Shown piece by piece: positions 6,701 through 11,226 of a stretch of DNA of 11,226 nt (positions within the stretch are counted from its first letter, which is position 1; each line of letters begins with the position of its first letter). The stretch is taken from the NCBI GenBank assembly GCA_949538655.1, contig CATISE010000073.1:1-11226 (forward strand), given 5' to 3'. Made by a program: the position numbers and the translations under genes. The notes beneath the pieces were generated by a model that was given only the letters and a program-made list of their open reading frames with translations, was not told the origin of the DNA and did no database searches. The stretch is from Marine Group II euryarchaeote MED-G33 (lineage in GTDB: Archaea; Thermoplasmatota; Poseidoniia; Poseidoniales; Thalassarchaeaceae).

Positions 6701-7596
6701 AAATCAGTATCAACACTAGACGCGACAGTAGTCGTAATCCTCTGCCATGAATTTCCATTCCACACATCGATATCATACCCGTCACCATTGAGTGCTTCAC
6801 CTGTGTAGAAAAATCCAATCCCAATTCCACGCGTTGGCGAAGGGTGAGCATCAGATGTATCGATGATAGCACTGGTAAGCGATGTGTCCCAATTATGACC
6901 ATAATTGGTAGATGATGTTGTTCCACCAACGTGGAATGAGTTGCTACCACTGAGGGATGCTTCATTGGAAACATACCAATTGTTGCCAAGCGTCCAACTT
7001 CCTGATGCTTCAGCGCGATCGTATAGATTGCCAATCGTCAAACTCCGAGTACCAATATCGTTGTTTGAATTCGCATCATTCGAAAGCATGGTTGTCACTT
7101 TGATGGTGTGATTCCCACTATAATCTGGGGTCCATGTTGTTGCAACTGTAGTACTGCCACCAGCTGATACAGAGCTCACAGTAGCCCGATGAGAATGAAG
7201 AACAAAGTCTGAATATTCATCATGAAGAATATCAATATCTACGTTAAAATTACTGGCCATAGAGTCGCCCAAGTTTTCGATTGTAATTTCGATACGCTGA
7301 GATAATCCAAGCATTCCATCAATAATCCATAAGTCTGCTGAACGACTCATGCCAATAGATGAGGGGTCTTGTGAGGAAAGGACTGCGTGGTTCGAATGAT
7401 CGGTACTGCTAACGTAGGTCACAGAAGCAGTCGTTGGTGTAACATCTGGCCCGGCCCGTCCTTGTGTTGCTTGAGAAATTGGTATGATGGAAACCAGCAT
7501 CAGCATGACCAATATCGACGCGAGCCGAGAAGCGGACGGATTGGTAGAGAAACGCATGCGCCTCAATTTCCACCACTCTCGCGAACTCATCAACAT
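3742..7596 (-). CDS. Giant surface protein: CARDB/NEW3-like ectodomain, one TM, Cys-rich cytoplasmic tail
   Basis: 1284 residues, likely anchored in the membrane with its bulk outside. Numbering is from ATG 7596: signal peptide hydrophobic core about 25-42 (LASILVMLMLVSIIPISQA), a CARDB-like beta sandwich (about 88-190, with IEITIENLGD), a jelly-roll or MAM-like domain (about 198-358, ending GYWFEDIVMFY), then a series of NEW3-like sandwiches of about 110 residues each (about 370-1080), recognisable by 'tNsGn...dsv.lsl...p.gW' motifs such as ISLTNSGNLSDSVDLSLTNL (388-407). One membrane helix (about 1091-1115) is followed by RRRK, an acidic stretch, a Pro-rich linker and a tail with CxxC pairs. 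Many Asn-X-Ser/Thr sites suit an extracellular glycoprotein. An adhesin or matrix role is inferred. The start is uncertain: ATG 7557, preceded by TTGAGGCGC, would give a shorter, more standard signal peptide. The longest form is listed. Confidence 0.83.
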   Translation of the reverse strand: MLMSSREWWKLRRMRFSTNPSASRLASILVMLMLVSIIPISQATQGRAGPDVTPTTASVTYVSSTDHSNHAVLSSQDPSSIGMSRSADLWIIDGMLGLSQRIEITIENLGDSMASNFNVDIDILHDEYSDFVLHSHRATVSSVSAGGSTTVATTWTPDYSGNHTIKVTTMLSNDANSNNDIGTRSLTIGNLYDRAEASGSWTLGNNWYVSNEASLSGSNSFHVGGTTSSTNYGHNWDTSLTSAIIDTSDAHPSPTRGIGIGFFYTGEALNGDGYDIDVWNGNSWQRITTTVASSVDTDFTDGSSWLINVNQIGNQVVPCWSIPASAMNSQFKFRINFHSDASGSSAGYWFEDIVMFYDQKARADEFAISASSGTSGHAQAGEWAETTISLTNSGNLSDSVDLSLTNLPEGWNHRFQHMTGSQIQDGVSIDLAKGETRSIKLLVQPSQGSTMGSTSVNVHAHSMESTVIATTSATFIVDPGYQPAWVEEDPGFPCAPGSACDFEITLRNDGDGQDTFSLSSTPVLNQDGWTFGLKWDQPTMVTIPQGGTETITITSNLAQDALPGMRANTAFTATSQADPSKISIMRANVTASMVSNGGVGVNPSDVPEEGWWISPGETVTVPFTIWNNATQQDSYTFSFDSTGVFGWTIELLSSESVIIGPGGNARVLVSFTAPDSAQANDPGPILTPHVISTESGMSGTEDVFSEIRVRQLHDVTLTMNTPEMDILPGHVNEIPFEVENLGNGPEHILFNLQAPLAWNWWVEFNSAIISGPLSLSTVYDGNSAALGSLWIEVPGNEDPGQVVGLTFTASSMNGVDASPEDSTFSWEYRTQMTAIPEISDFDSQEVSLWLGQSESWTLSLQNSGNTYDSSMRMRVTSDKNVPGMIVQAVTSRGTGQLNGWIDVPMGPGGVEEVLVIFESLDNFPLGESVRLSIEVEGGQITNQDPIQSLSTDIIVSVDQKRSVAATWNLDQTVLHNPGEISTFQINVTTDSTMAVTITLNSTTPESVFLDCRPRTQDGKIVVFMPESSPGPAQTSTIDCDISLDADERERTVFFEVTDDLGESIWSSGPVHLKTKQIDDSGGFAGLGDATILVGGLVGGIAFISFFVYMITIIIGRRRKLDEIEDLDEDEIATYGAVAEPTESVAHIPAQSTTQSPPGPMPGAPGPMPTAAPIVQQPIVPVAEPSPADFTDEQLRASGWSDQQIQELRGVPTQSVTDSFDALGATQELGTVSSGASLPAFNCIVTGQVLSASDAWWQCSGCGGFAAANAIAQYTHCPTCNLVRG
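3745..3894 (-). other. Cytoplasmic Cys-rich putative zinc-binding tail of the surface protein
   Basis: Within the large surface protein, residues about 1235-1284 carry Cys1242, then CSGC (1258-1261) and HCPTC (1275-1279). The C-x15-C-x2-C-x14-C-x2-C spacing, with Gly after the middle pair and Pro in the last, resembles a zinc ribbon or a reduced RING-like treble clef. It is preceded at about 1190-1209 by a helical DEQLRASGWSDQQIQELRG motif. It should lie in the cytoplasm, because the only internal membrane helix ends in RRRK. Zinc binding is inferred. Confidence 0.5.
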
Positions 7597-7597
7597 A

Positions 7598-7613
7598 CCG
7601 GTCTAAAGACCGG
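7598..7613 (-). other. Intergenic hairpin before the surface-protein gene
   Basis: CCGGTC (7598-7603) pairs perfectly with GACCGG (7608-7613) around a four-base loop, filling nearly all of the 18 bases between the two - strand genes. No T-run follows, so it is not a standard terminator. If the ATG at 7596 is used, the stem sits one base from it and would hide any ribosome-binding site. A processing signal, a translational control hairpin, or support for the downstream ATG 7557 are all possible. Confidence 0.5.
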
Positions 7614-7614
7614 C

Positions 7615-8445
7615 TCACTCTTGTTGGGTTGTTTTGTCCAATGCGACTTTACGAACTTGTTCTTCCCGTCGTTCTTTGGCACGAGCTGCGAAATAAATTG
7701 ACAAAGGAATCACAAGAGCGATTGCGAAGCAGCCGATCAATGCGGAAATCGACCACAGCATTTCAGTTACAGGATTGATTGTGAACGGCTCGACTTTTTC
7801 CAATTCATGAGTCGTTGACTCTACGAGGGGGCTGTATTCAGATGGATGGATTTCGTCACTACTTTCGAGTGTAATCGTCCAAACTCTGGTACCATTGTGT
7901 GCTGCGATGAGTTCCGATGAATCCTCCTCGGCCTCTTCCAATGAATCAGCATACAAACTACCCAATCCACCCATTGGCAGTTCAGGAGAAACAATACCTC
8001 GCATGACTAACAAACCAGCAGATTCAGCCGTGAAACTGTGAACTTTAGAAGCAGTACACACATTGTATTCCTCAAATCCTTGATCATCTGTCTGACGGCA
8101 ACTGAAACGGTCCGCATCTTCGCTACCTAACATTTCGTGGTGATACCAAACGCCATCTGATACACCCACGGAGATTGTATCTTCGATTTCGACCCCATCG
8201 ATAGTAACATTCAGCCAAGTTGTAGATCGATTGGTTGTGAATGTCCAAGTTTGGGTCGTATTGTCTGGGCTCAAACCCTGATTGTTTACTTCATGGTTTA
8301 CACTTTCATTCGTAGTATGATACATGTAATACGAAGAAGCAATGGTTGCTCCATATACTGCATACGACAGGATTACAATGAGCGTCAATCCAAGCCCAAT
8401 CATGGTCCGAAGCATGTTCGGATTTTGAGCCAAGGCCTTCTTCAT
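7615..8445 (-). CDS. Two-helix membrane protein with extracytoplasmic domain
   Basis: 276 residues from ATG 8445, with a lysine-containing N-terminus, a first membrane helix (about 14-40, MIGLGLTLIVILSYAVYG), a predicted extracytoplasmic region (about 41-226), a second helix (about 229-254, LWSISALIGCFAIALVIPLS) and a short, highly charged cytoplasmic tail (255-276, with KERREEQVRK). The outer region has several Asn-X-Ser/Thr sites (46, 62, 72, 79, 184), two cysteines (116 and 130) that could form a disulfide, and an acidic run EEAEEDSSE (170-178). It is the first gene of a unit with the giant surface protein 18 bases downstream, so a role in the same surface complex is plausible. The frame can be extended to TTG 8463, but ATG 8445 with KK fits a signal-anchor better. 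No family is recognised. Confidence 0.75.
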   Translation of the reverse strand: MKKALAQNPNMLRTMIGLGLTLIVILSYAVYGATIASSYYMYHTTNESVNHEVNNQGLSPDNTTQTWTFTTNRSTTWLNVTIDGVEIEDTISVGVSDGVWYHHEMLGSEDADRFSCRQTDDQGFEEYNVCTASKVHSFTAESAGLLVMRGIVSPELPMGGLGSLYADSLEEAEEDSSELIAAHNGTRVWTITLESSDEIHPSEYSPLVESTTHELEKVEPFTINPVTEMLWSISALIGCFAIALVIPLSIYFAARAKERREEQVRKVALDKTTQQE

Positions 8446-8482
8446 TAAAACGCCCAACTGCAAGCACTGTTTGAACCTTCGG

Positions 8483-8499
8483 AAATCACGTGATGATTT
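8483..8499. promoter_or_regulatory. Candidate operator dyad in a divergent promoter region
   Basis: AAATCA (8483-8488) and TGATTT (8494-8499) are inverted repeats around five bases; the overlapping ATCACGTGAT (8485-8494) is itself a perfect palindrome. It lies between the - strand membrane-protein unit and the ribosomal operon, about 40 bases before the start of the first - strand gene. On the - strand, TAAATCAT could serve as a TATA-like element. Function is inferred from position and symmetry only. Confidence 0.35.
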
Positions 8500-8525
8500 A
8501 CCCTCCCGTAGGCGGTCGGTCAGCG

Positions 8526-8533
8526 TTAAATAT
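8526..8533 (+). promoter_or_regulatory. TATA box of the ribosomal-protein operon
   Basis: TTAAATAT is the best archaeal TATA-like element ahead of the operon. The usual spacing of about 25 bases puts the transcription start near 8556, giving a leader of about a dozen bases that holds the ribosome-binding site of the first gene. Confidence 0.55.
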
Positions 8534-8557
8534 GGGTTGTTGGTCGGCGAACTGCTT

Positions 8558-8563
8558 AGGTGG
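8558..8563 (+). promoter_or_regulatory. Ribosome-binding site of rps19e
   Basis: AGGTGG lies 5 bases before ATG 8569 and matches the archaeal anti-Shine-Dalgarno complement. It favours this ATG over the in-frame GTG at 8560, which lies inside the motif. Confidence 0.6.
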
Positions 8564-8568
8564 CTACC

Positions 8569-9042
8569 ATGACCACGTTTTACGATGTTCCCGCAGACCT
8601 CTTGATACCGGCACTAGCCGAGCGTTTGGAGAAGGATTACGAGGTCATATCCCAAGACGAGAAGTTTGATTTCGTCAAAACAGGCATCCACAAAGAGCGT
8701 CCACCTGTTCAAACCAATTGGTGGTTCCTTCGCAGTGCAGCGATTCTACGCAAAGTCGGACGGATGGGGCCTATTGGAGTAAACCACCTTTCACAAGCAT
8801 TTGGTGGACCAAAGAACAGAGGGGCAGCACCCAATCGTGCAGCGGCTGGCAGTCGCAATGTGATTCGTTCATCTCTTCAGCAACTCGAAGATGCGGGCCT
8901 AGTGACCGTACGCAGAAATGCGGCTGGCAATGTAAACATGGGTCGTATCATTACCCCTGCGGGTCAAAAGTTGTTGGACAATGTTGCACATGAAGTTCGT
9001 CCACAAGCCGAGGAAGCATATCCTGGGCTTGGAAAGTACTGA
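8569..9042 (+). CDS. rps19e: Ribosomal protein S19e
   Basis: 157 residues, the usual size for archaeal S19e (about 145-160). This archaeal/eukaryotic protein of the small-subunit head is needed for late 30S/40S assembly in eukaryotes. Diagnostic stretches are the N-terminal MTTFYDVPADLLI (1-13), DFVKTGIHKERPP (34-46), the WWFLRSAAILRKV segment (51-63), the GPIGVNHLSQAFGGPKNRG motif (67-85), the helix SRNVIRSSLQQLEDAGLV (95-112) and the C-terminal LDNVA...GLGKY (136-157). The alignment start MTTFYDV agrees with ATG 8569. It heads the operon; the PDCD5-family gene follows after 25 bases. The S19e-PDCD5-L39e-L31e order is a known archaeal arrangement. Confidence 0.97.
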   Translation: MTTFYDVPADLLIPALAERLEKDYEVISQDEKFDFVKTGIHKERPPVQTNWWFLRSAAILRKVGRMGPIGVNHLSQAFGGPKNRGAAPNRAAAGSRNVIRSSLQQLEDAGLVTVRRNAAGNVNMGRIITPAGQKLLDNVAHEVRPQAEEAYPGLGKY

Positions 9043-9067
9043 TGGAGAGGAGACTGTGGGTGAATCG

Positions 9068-9427
9068 ATGTCTATTGCAGATGACGAACTCGCACAGATT
9101 CGCGCTGCTCGACAGGCTGAAATCCAACAGCAGATTGAAGCTCAAACTGAGCAACATATCCAAACCGAAGCCCAAGAGGTTGCGGCACAGGAAGAGGCCA
9201 ATATTATCGCAACTGCAATGCGCACAATTCTAACTCCAGAAGCCAGAGATCGTTTGGCACGTGTCGAATTGGGACACCCTGAATTGGCAACCACTGTCAA
9301 GCAGCACCTTTACACTCTACATCAGGCCAACCGCATCAACATCCCAGTGGATGATGAAATGCTCAAGCGTATATTGCAAGGTCTTACTGAAAACAACCGT
9401 CGGGAGACAACCATTCGTAGAATCTGA
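9068..9427 (+). CDS. PDCD5-family DNA-binding protein
   Basis: 119 residues, matching the PDCD5 / archaeal DNA-binding protein family (about 110-120 aa). The N-terminal helix is rich in Gln, Glu and Ala (about 6-50, ELAQIRAARQAEIQQQIEAQ), followed by the family hallmark ILTPEARDRLARVELGHPEL (54-73), a helical core with VKQHLYTLHQANRI (77-90), and VDDEMLKRILQGL (94-106) before a basic tail ENNRRETTIRRI. Archaeal members bind nucleic acid as small helical bundles; the cellular role is not settled, though the constant link to S19e and L39e suggests ribosome or chaperonin work. The frame is open to 8981, but ATG 9068 starts exactly at the family N-terminus (MSIADDELAQIR) and has GGGTGA four bases upstream. 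Confidence 0.93.
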   Translation: MSIADDELAQIRAARQAEIQQQIEAQTEQHIQTEAQEVAAQEEANIIATAMRTILTPEARDRLARVELGHPELATTVKQHLYTLHQANRINIPVDDEMLKRILQGLTENNRRETTIRRI

Positions 9428-9436
9428 GGGAACATT

Positions 9437-9592
9437 ATGGCACGTCACAAGCCCTACGCCAAGAAGAAGCGCCTTAACAAGGTGACAAAGCAAAACCGCC
9501 GTGTTCCTGTATGGGTTATGATGCGCACAAATCGCAAAGTCACAACTCACCCAAAGCGTCACCATTGGAGACGCAGTAAACTACAACGCTGA
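9437..9592 (+). CDS. rpl39e: Ribosomal protein L39e
   Basis: 51 residues, the normal length for this very small, very basic protein, which in archaea and eukaryotes lines the lower part of the large-subunit exit tunnel. Key parts are the Lys/Arg-rich N-terminus MARHKPYAKKKRLNKVTKQN (1-20), RRVPVWVMMRT (21-31), and the closing HHWRRSKLQR (42-51), which corresponds to the conserved 'RRNWRRSKLK' ending of the family. GAGGG at 9426-9430, overlapping the preceding stop, lies 6 bases from the ATG. The gene is 9 bases after the PDCD5 gene and 14 bases before L31e, in the classical archaeal order. Confidence 0.97.
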   Translation: MARHKPYAKKKRLNKVTKQNRRVPVWVMMRTNRKVTTHPKRHHWRRSKLQR

Positions 9593-9606
9593 AATGAGGG
9601 ATGAAG

Positions 9607-9870
9607 ATGGCTGAAACAAAAGAAATGGTCGTTCCACTAAGAGCTGCTTGGGCTGTTCCACGTACTCAGCGAGCCGCTCGTGCAATTAAGGAAATCCGCA
9701 AGCATGTAAATCGCCACATGAAGGTGACTGAGGATGAAGAATTGTGGATTGACGAAGCCGTCAACCACGCGATTTGGAAACGTGGTATCCAAAAGCCACC
9801 ACGCAAGATTCGAATCGTGGCTACCAGGGAAGAAGGCTTCCCAATCGAAATCAAACTTGTTGAGGAGTGA
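9607..9870 (+). CDS. rpl31e: Ribosomal protein L31e
   Basis: 87 residues, typical of archaeal L31e (about 80-95), a large-subunit protein near the exit-tunnel rim. Recognisable parts are VVPLRAAWAVPRTQRAARAI (9-28), where the strand-helix includes the 'R...RA..AI' pattern, HVNRHMKVTEDEELWIDEAV (34-53), the strongly conserved NHAIWKRGIQKPPRKIRI (54-71), and a short acidic end. An ATG at 9601 is also in frame, but GAGGG (9596-9600) touches it, while it stands 6 bases from ATG 9607, the same spacing as at L39e; the second ATG is therefore chosen. The end of the gene carries the ribosome-binding site for S17e. Confidence 0.96.
   Translation: MAETKEMVVPLRAAWAVPRTQRAARAIKEIRKHVNRHMKVTEDEELWIDEAVNHAIWKRGIQKPPRKIRIVATREEGFPIEIKLVEE
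9864..9870 (+). promoter_or_regulatory. Ribosome-binding site of rps17e inside rpl31e
   Basis: GGAGTGA spans the last sense codon and the stop of L31e and lies 5 bases before ATG 9876. It sets that start over the GTG at 9867 and couples the two genes. Confidence 0.55.
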
Positions 9871-9875
9871 ATCAA

Positions 9876-10067
9876 ATGGGCAATATTCGACCATCATTTA
9901 TCAAAATCCGCGCCATTCGTCTTTGTGAAGAATACAAAGATCAGTTCAATGCAGATTTCGACCACAACAAAGCACTCGTTGCTGAATACACCGATGTGGA
10001 TAACAAGCGAATGCGAAACTGGATTGCAGGCTATGTCACTCGCTACATGCAGCGACGTCAGGACTGA
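9876..10067 (+). CDS. rps17e: Ribosomal protein S17e
   Basis: 63 residues, the short archaeal form of S17e (about 60-75 aa; eukaryotic versions are longer). This is a small-subunit protein unrelated to bacterial S17. Visible signatures are MGNIRPSFIK (1-10), the helix RLCEEYKDQF (15-24) running into DFDHNKALVAEYTDV (27-41), and the very typical KRMRNWIAGYVTRYMQR (44-60), equivalent to 'K.lRN.IAGYiTrlm'. It follows L31e with a 5-base gap and precedes a small unknown gene by 9 bases. In many archaea the gene after L31e is translation factor aIF6; here S17e holds that place. Confidence 0.93.
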   Translation: MGNIRPSFIKIRAIRLCEEYKDQFNADFDHNKALVAEYTDVDNKRMRNWIAGYVTRYMQRRQD

Positions 10068-10076
10068 GGCGGTCAT

Positions 10077-10286
10077 ATGACGGCCCTTGAGGTCGATCAA
10101 TCAGGTGAGATTGGACATGTCCATCACCCTCAGCGTCAAGTGCTTCTAGATTTCATGAAATTTCTGAAATCAAACGAGATTCTGCGATTCTCATATCCGA
10201 TGCCCGATCAAGAAAGGGGCGAAGGTTGGATGATGTTCTTGTATGAACGCGTATCTGATGAAGTCATCAACAAGTTTGAGGCTTGA
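10077..10286 (+). CDS. Small conserved-looking protein of unknown function
   Basis: 69 residues, not recognised. The sequence suggests a compact soluble alpha/beta protein: an acidic N-terminus (TALEVDQSGEIGHVHHP, 2-18), a helix RQVLLDFMKFLKSNEIL (20-36), a strand FSYPMPDQ (38-45), then WMMFLYERVSDEVINKFEA (51-69). No cysteine, membrane segment or catalytic motif is seen. GAGGCGG precedes the ATG at workable spacing, and it fits exactly between S17e (9-base gap) and the methyltransferase, whose ATG comes 2 bases after its stop. The unbroken operon context, with ribosome-binding sites on both sides, argues that it is real. A role in translation or RNA modification is suggested only by its neighbours. 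Confidence 0.75.
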   Translation: MTALEVDQSGEIGHVHHPQRQVLLDFMKFLKSNEILRFSYPMPDQERGEGWMMFLYERVSDEVINKFEA

Positions 10287-10288
10287 AG

Positions 10289-11065
10289 ATGGGTAACAAT
10301 TCGAAAATCCCCCAACCCCAATGGAATTGCGAATTGGTCGTTGTACTTGTCGAACCACAATTTGACGGTAACATCGGTGCAGTCGCACGATGTTTGAGGA
10401 ACTTTGGACTCCATGAACTACGTATTCTTCGGCATGATGGTGATTTCACAGACGAAACACGCAACCGAGCAAAGCATGCTCAGAGTGTATTGGACGATTG
10501 TCAAGTTCATCAGAACTGGGATGCCTGCTTTGAGGATATCAGTTTGGTCATTGGCACAAGTGGTAAGCGTGAGATGGGTGATAAAGTTCTGTTCCGACAT
10601 TTCCTTTTGCCCGCAGAAATGGGTGAACGACTTTCAGATGTTGAAGGAAAGGTGGCGATTGTTTTCGGTCCAGAGGGCATGGGTCTGACTCAAGAAGAAT
10701 TGCGTGCTTGCGATTTGATGCTGACAATCCCAACCTGGGAAGGCTACCCGATACTCAATCTGAGTCACACGGTTGCAATCGTTTGCTACGAGTGGTTTCA
10801 AACTCTTTTACCCAAGGTTGGCAATGATCGGGCTTTACCCAAAACAGTCCATACGGAAAGAATACTCAATCCCGATTTGAAGCGCCAAATTCGCCGAAGG
10901 GCGCAGGAAATCGCAGATGCATCATCAAAGCGTGATGATCAAAAAGCCATCACTGCAGATACATTGAGTCGAGTGATATTGCGCGGGATGCCAACGGATG
11001 ATGAAGCTCACAGTTTGCTCGGTATACTCGATGCTGCAACCAAGGCGATGAAGGGTGATGACTGA
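10289..11065 (+). CDS. trmJ: TrmJ-like SPOUT RNA 2'-O-methyltransferase
   Basis: 258 residues of the SpoU/TrmH class. TrmJ proteins methylate the ribose 2'-OH of tRNA position 32 using S-adenosylmethionine. The three knot motifs are present: motif 1 VEPQFDGNIGAVARCLRNFG (21-40) with the catalytic-type Asn28 and Arg34; motif 2 VIGTSG (87-92) and IVFGPEGMGLTQEEL (124-138); motif 3 IPTWEGYPILNLSHTVAIVC (147-166), where the SAM-binding loop and knot lie. TrmJ members carry this 'NLS.aV.ivcYE' ending. The C-terminal helical part with LKRQIRRRAQ (197-206) and HSLLGILDAATKAM (241-254) resembles the TrmJ dimerisation extension. TTG 10283 is in frame, but ATG 10289 has GAGG 7 bases upstream and is preferred. 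TrmJ and other SpoU enzymes differ mainly in substrate, which is inferred from overall similarity. Confidence 0.88.
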   Translation: MGNNSKIPQPQWNCELVVVLVEPQFDGNIGAVARCLRNFGLHELRILRHDGDFTDETRNRAKHAQSVLDDCQVHQNWDACFEDISLVIGTSGKREMGDKVLFRHFLLPAEMGERLSDVEGKVAIVFGPEGMGLTQEELRACDLMLTIPTWEGYPILNLSHTVAIVCYEWFQTLLPKVGNDRALPKTVHTERILNPDLKRQIRRRAQEIADASSKRDDQKAITADTLSRVILRGMPTDDEAHSLLGILDAATKAMKGDD

Positions 11066-11226
11066 TGGATTCACCAACAACTCAGTTGTTTACGGCCCGT
11101 GATGGTCGAACGCTGGATGTTTTGGTTGGAGGAGATGCAAGTTCGCAAATCGCTCTTGTTTGCCACCATGGCACACCCAGTGATGCGACGATCTGGAATG
11201 ATTGGCATGCGGATGCCATGGAAAAC
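11065..11226 (+). CDS. Alpha/beta hydrolase (5' part, cut by window end)
   Basis: Only the first 54 residues are inside the window. They show a short beta hairpin (TQLFTARDGRTLDVLVGGD, 6-24), then a strand and the HHGTPSD loop (34-40), the 'HG-P' oxyanion-hole motif of alpha/beta hydrolases, followed by a helix start WNDWHADAMEN. The nucleophile elbow and catalytic triad lie beyond the end, so the enzyme class and substrate cannot be named. The start is firm: ATG 11065 overlaps the TGA of the methyltransferase gene by one base, and GGTGAT (11054-11059) lies 5 bases upstream. This coupling means it is transcribed with the translation genes, though its function is probably unrelated. Confidence 0.85.
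   Translation, partial: MDSPTTQLFTARDGRTLDVLVGGDASSQIALVCHHGTPSDATIWNDWHADAMEN

Overview
The window looks like archaeal chromosome. The right third is a tightly packed + strand operon of ribosomal proteins found in archaea and eukaryotes but not bacteria (S19e, L39e, L31e, S17e) plus a PDCD5-family protein and a TrmJ-like RNA methyltransferase. GAGG/GGTGA Shine-Dalgarno motifs precede most of these genes, and at least one other gene seems to start leaderless from a TTG. The left part holds large secreted, membrane-anchored or membrane-embedded proteins and very short gaps. Together this suggests a planktonic euryarchaeon of the Marine Group II / Poseidoniia type. That lineage call is inference; the archaeal call is firm.

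Layout. 1-126: probable 3' end of an unidentified + strand gene. 245-1742: a + strand pair, an NADPH-dependent FMN reductase-like flavoprotein and a secreted PI-PLC-X-like protein. 1694-3022: a - strand membrane protein with HEAT-like repeats, whose 3' end overlaps the preceding gene tail to tail by 49 bases. 3023-3108: a divergent promoter region built around a perfect 10+10 inverted repeat. 3109-3756: a + strand pair, a 55-residue two-helix membrane protein and a PqqD-like (RRE-fold) protein. 3742-8445: a - strand two-gene unit, a 276-residue two-helix membrane protein followed by a 1284-residue surface protein with a cytoplasmic cysteine-rich tail, separated only by an 18-base spacer that is almost entirely a hairpin. 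8446-8568: a second divergent promoter region. 8569-11226: rps19e - PDCD5 - rpl39e - rpl31e - rps17e - 69-aa unknown - trmJ-like - alpha/beta hydrolase (cut by the window end).

How the genes fit together. The right operon is a translation unit: four ribosomal proteins, a likely nucleic-acid-binding partner and an RNA 2'-O-methyltransferase, with gaps of a few bases, ribosome-binding sites embedded in the preceding stop regions, and a one-base stop/start overlap into the hydrolase. The - strand pair probably builds a cell-surface structure: a large beta-sandwich ectodomain, one membrane helix and a cytoplasmic tail. The divergent HEAT membrane protein and the small-membrane-protein/PqqD-like pair share a symmetric promoter region, so they may be co-regulated; nothing in the sequence shows their job. 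I see no tRNA, rRNA, CRISPR array, insertion sequence or integrase. No stretch over 300 bases lacks a gene.
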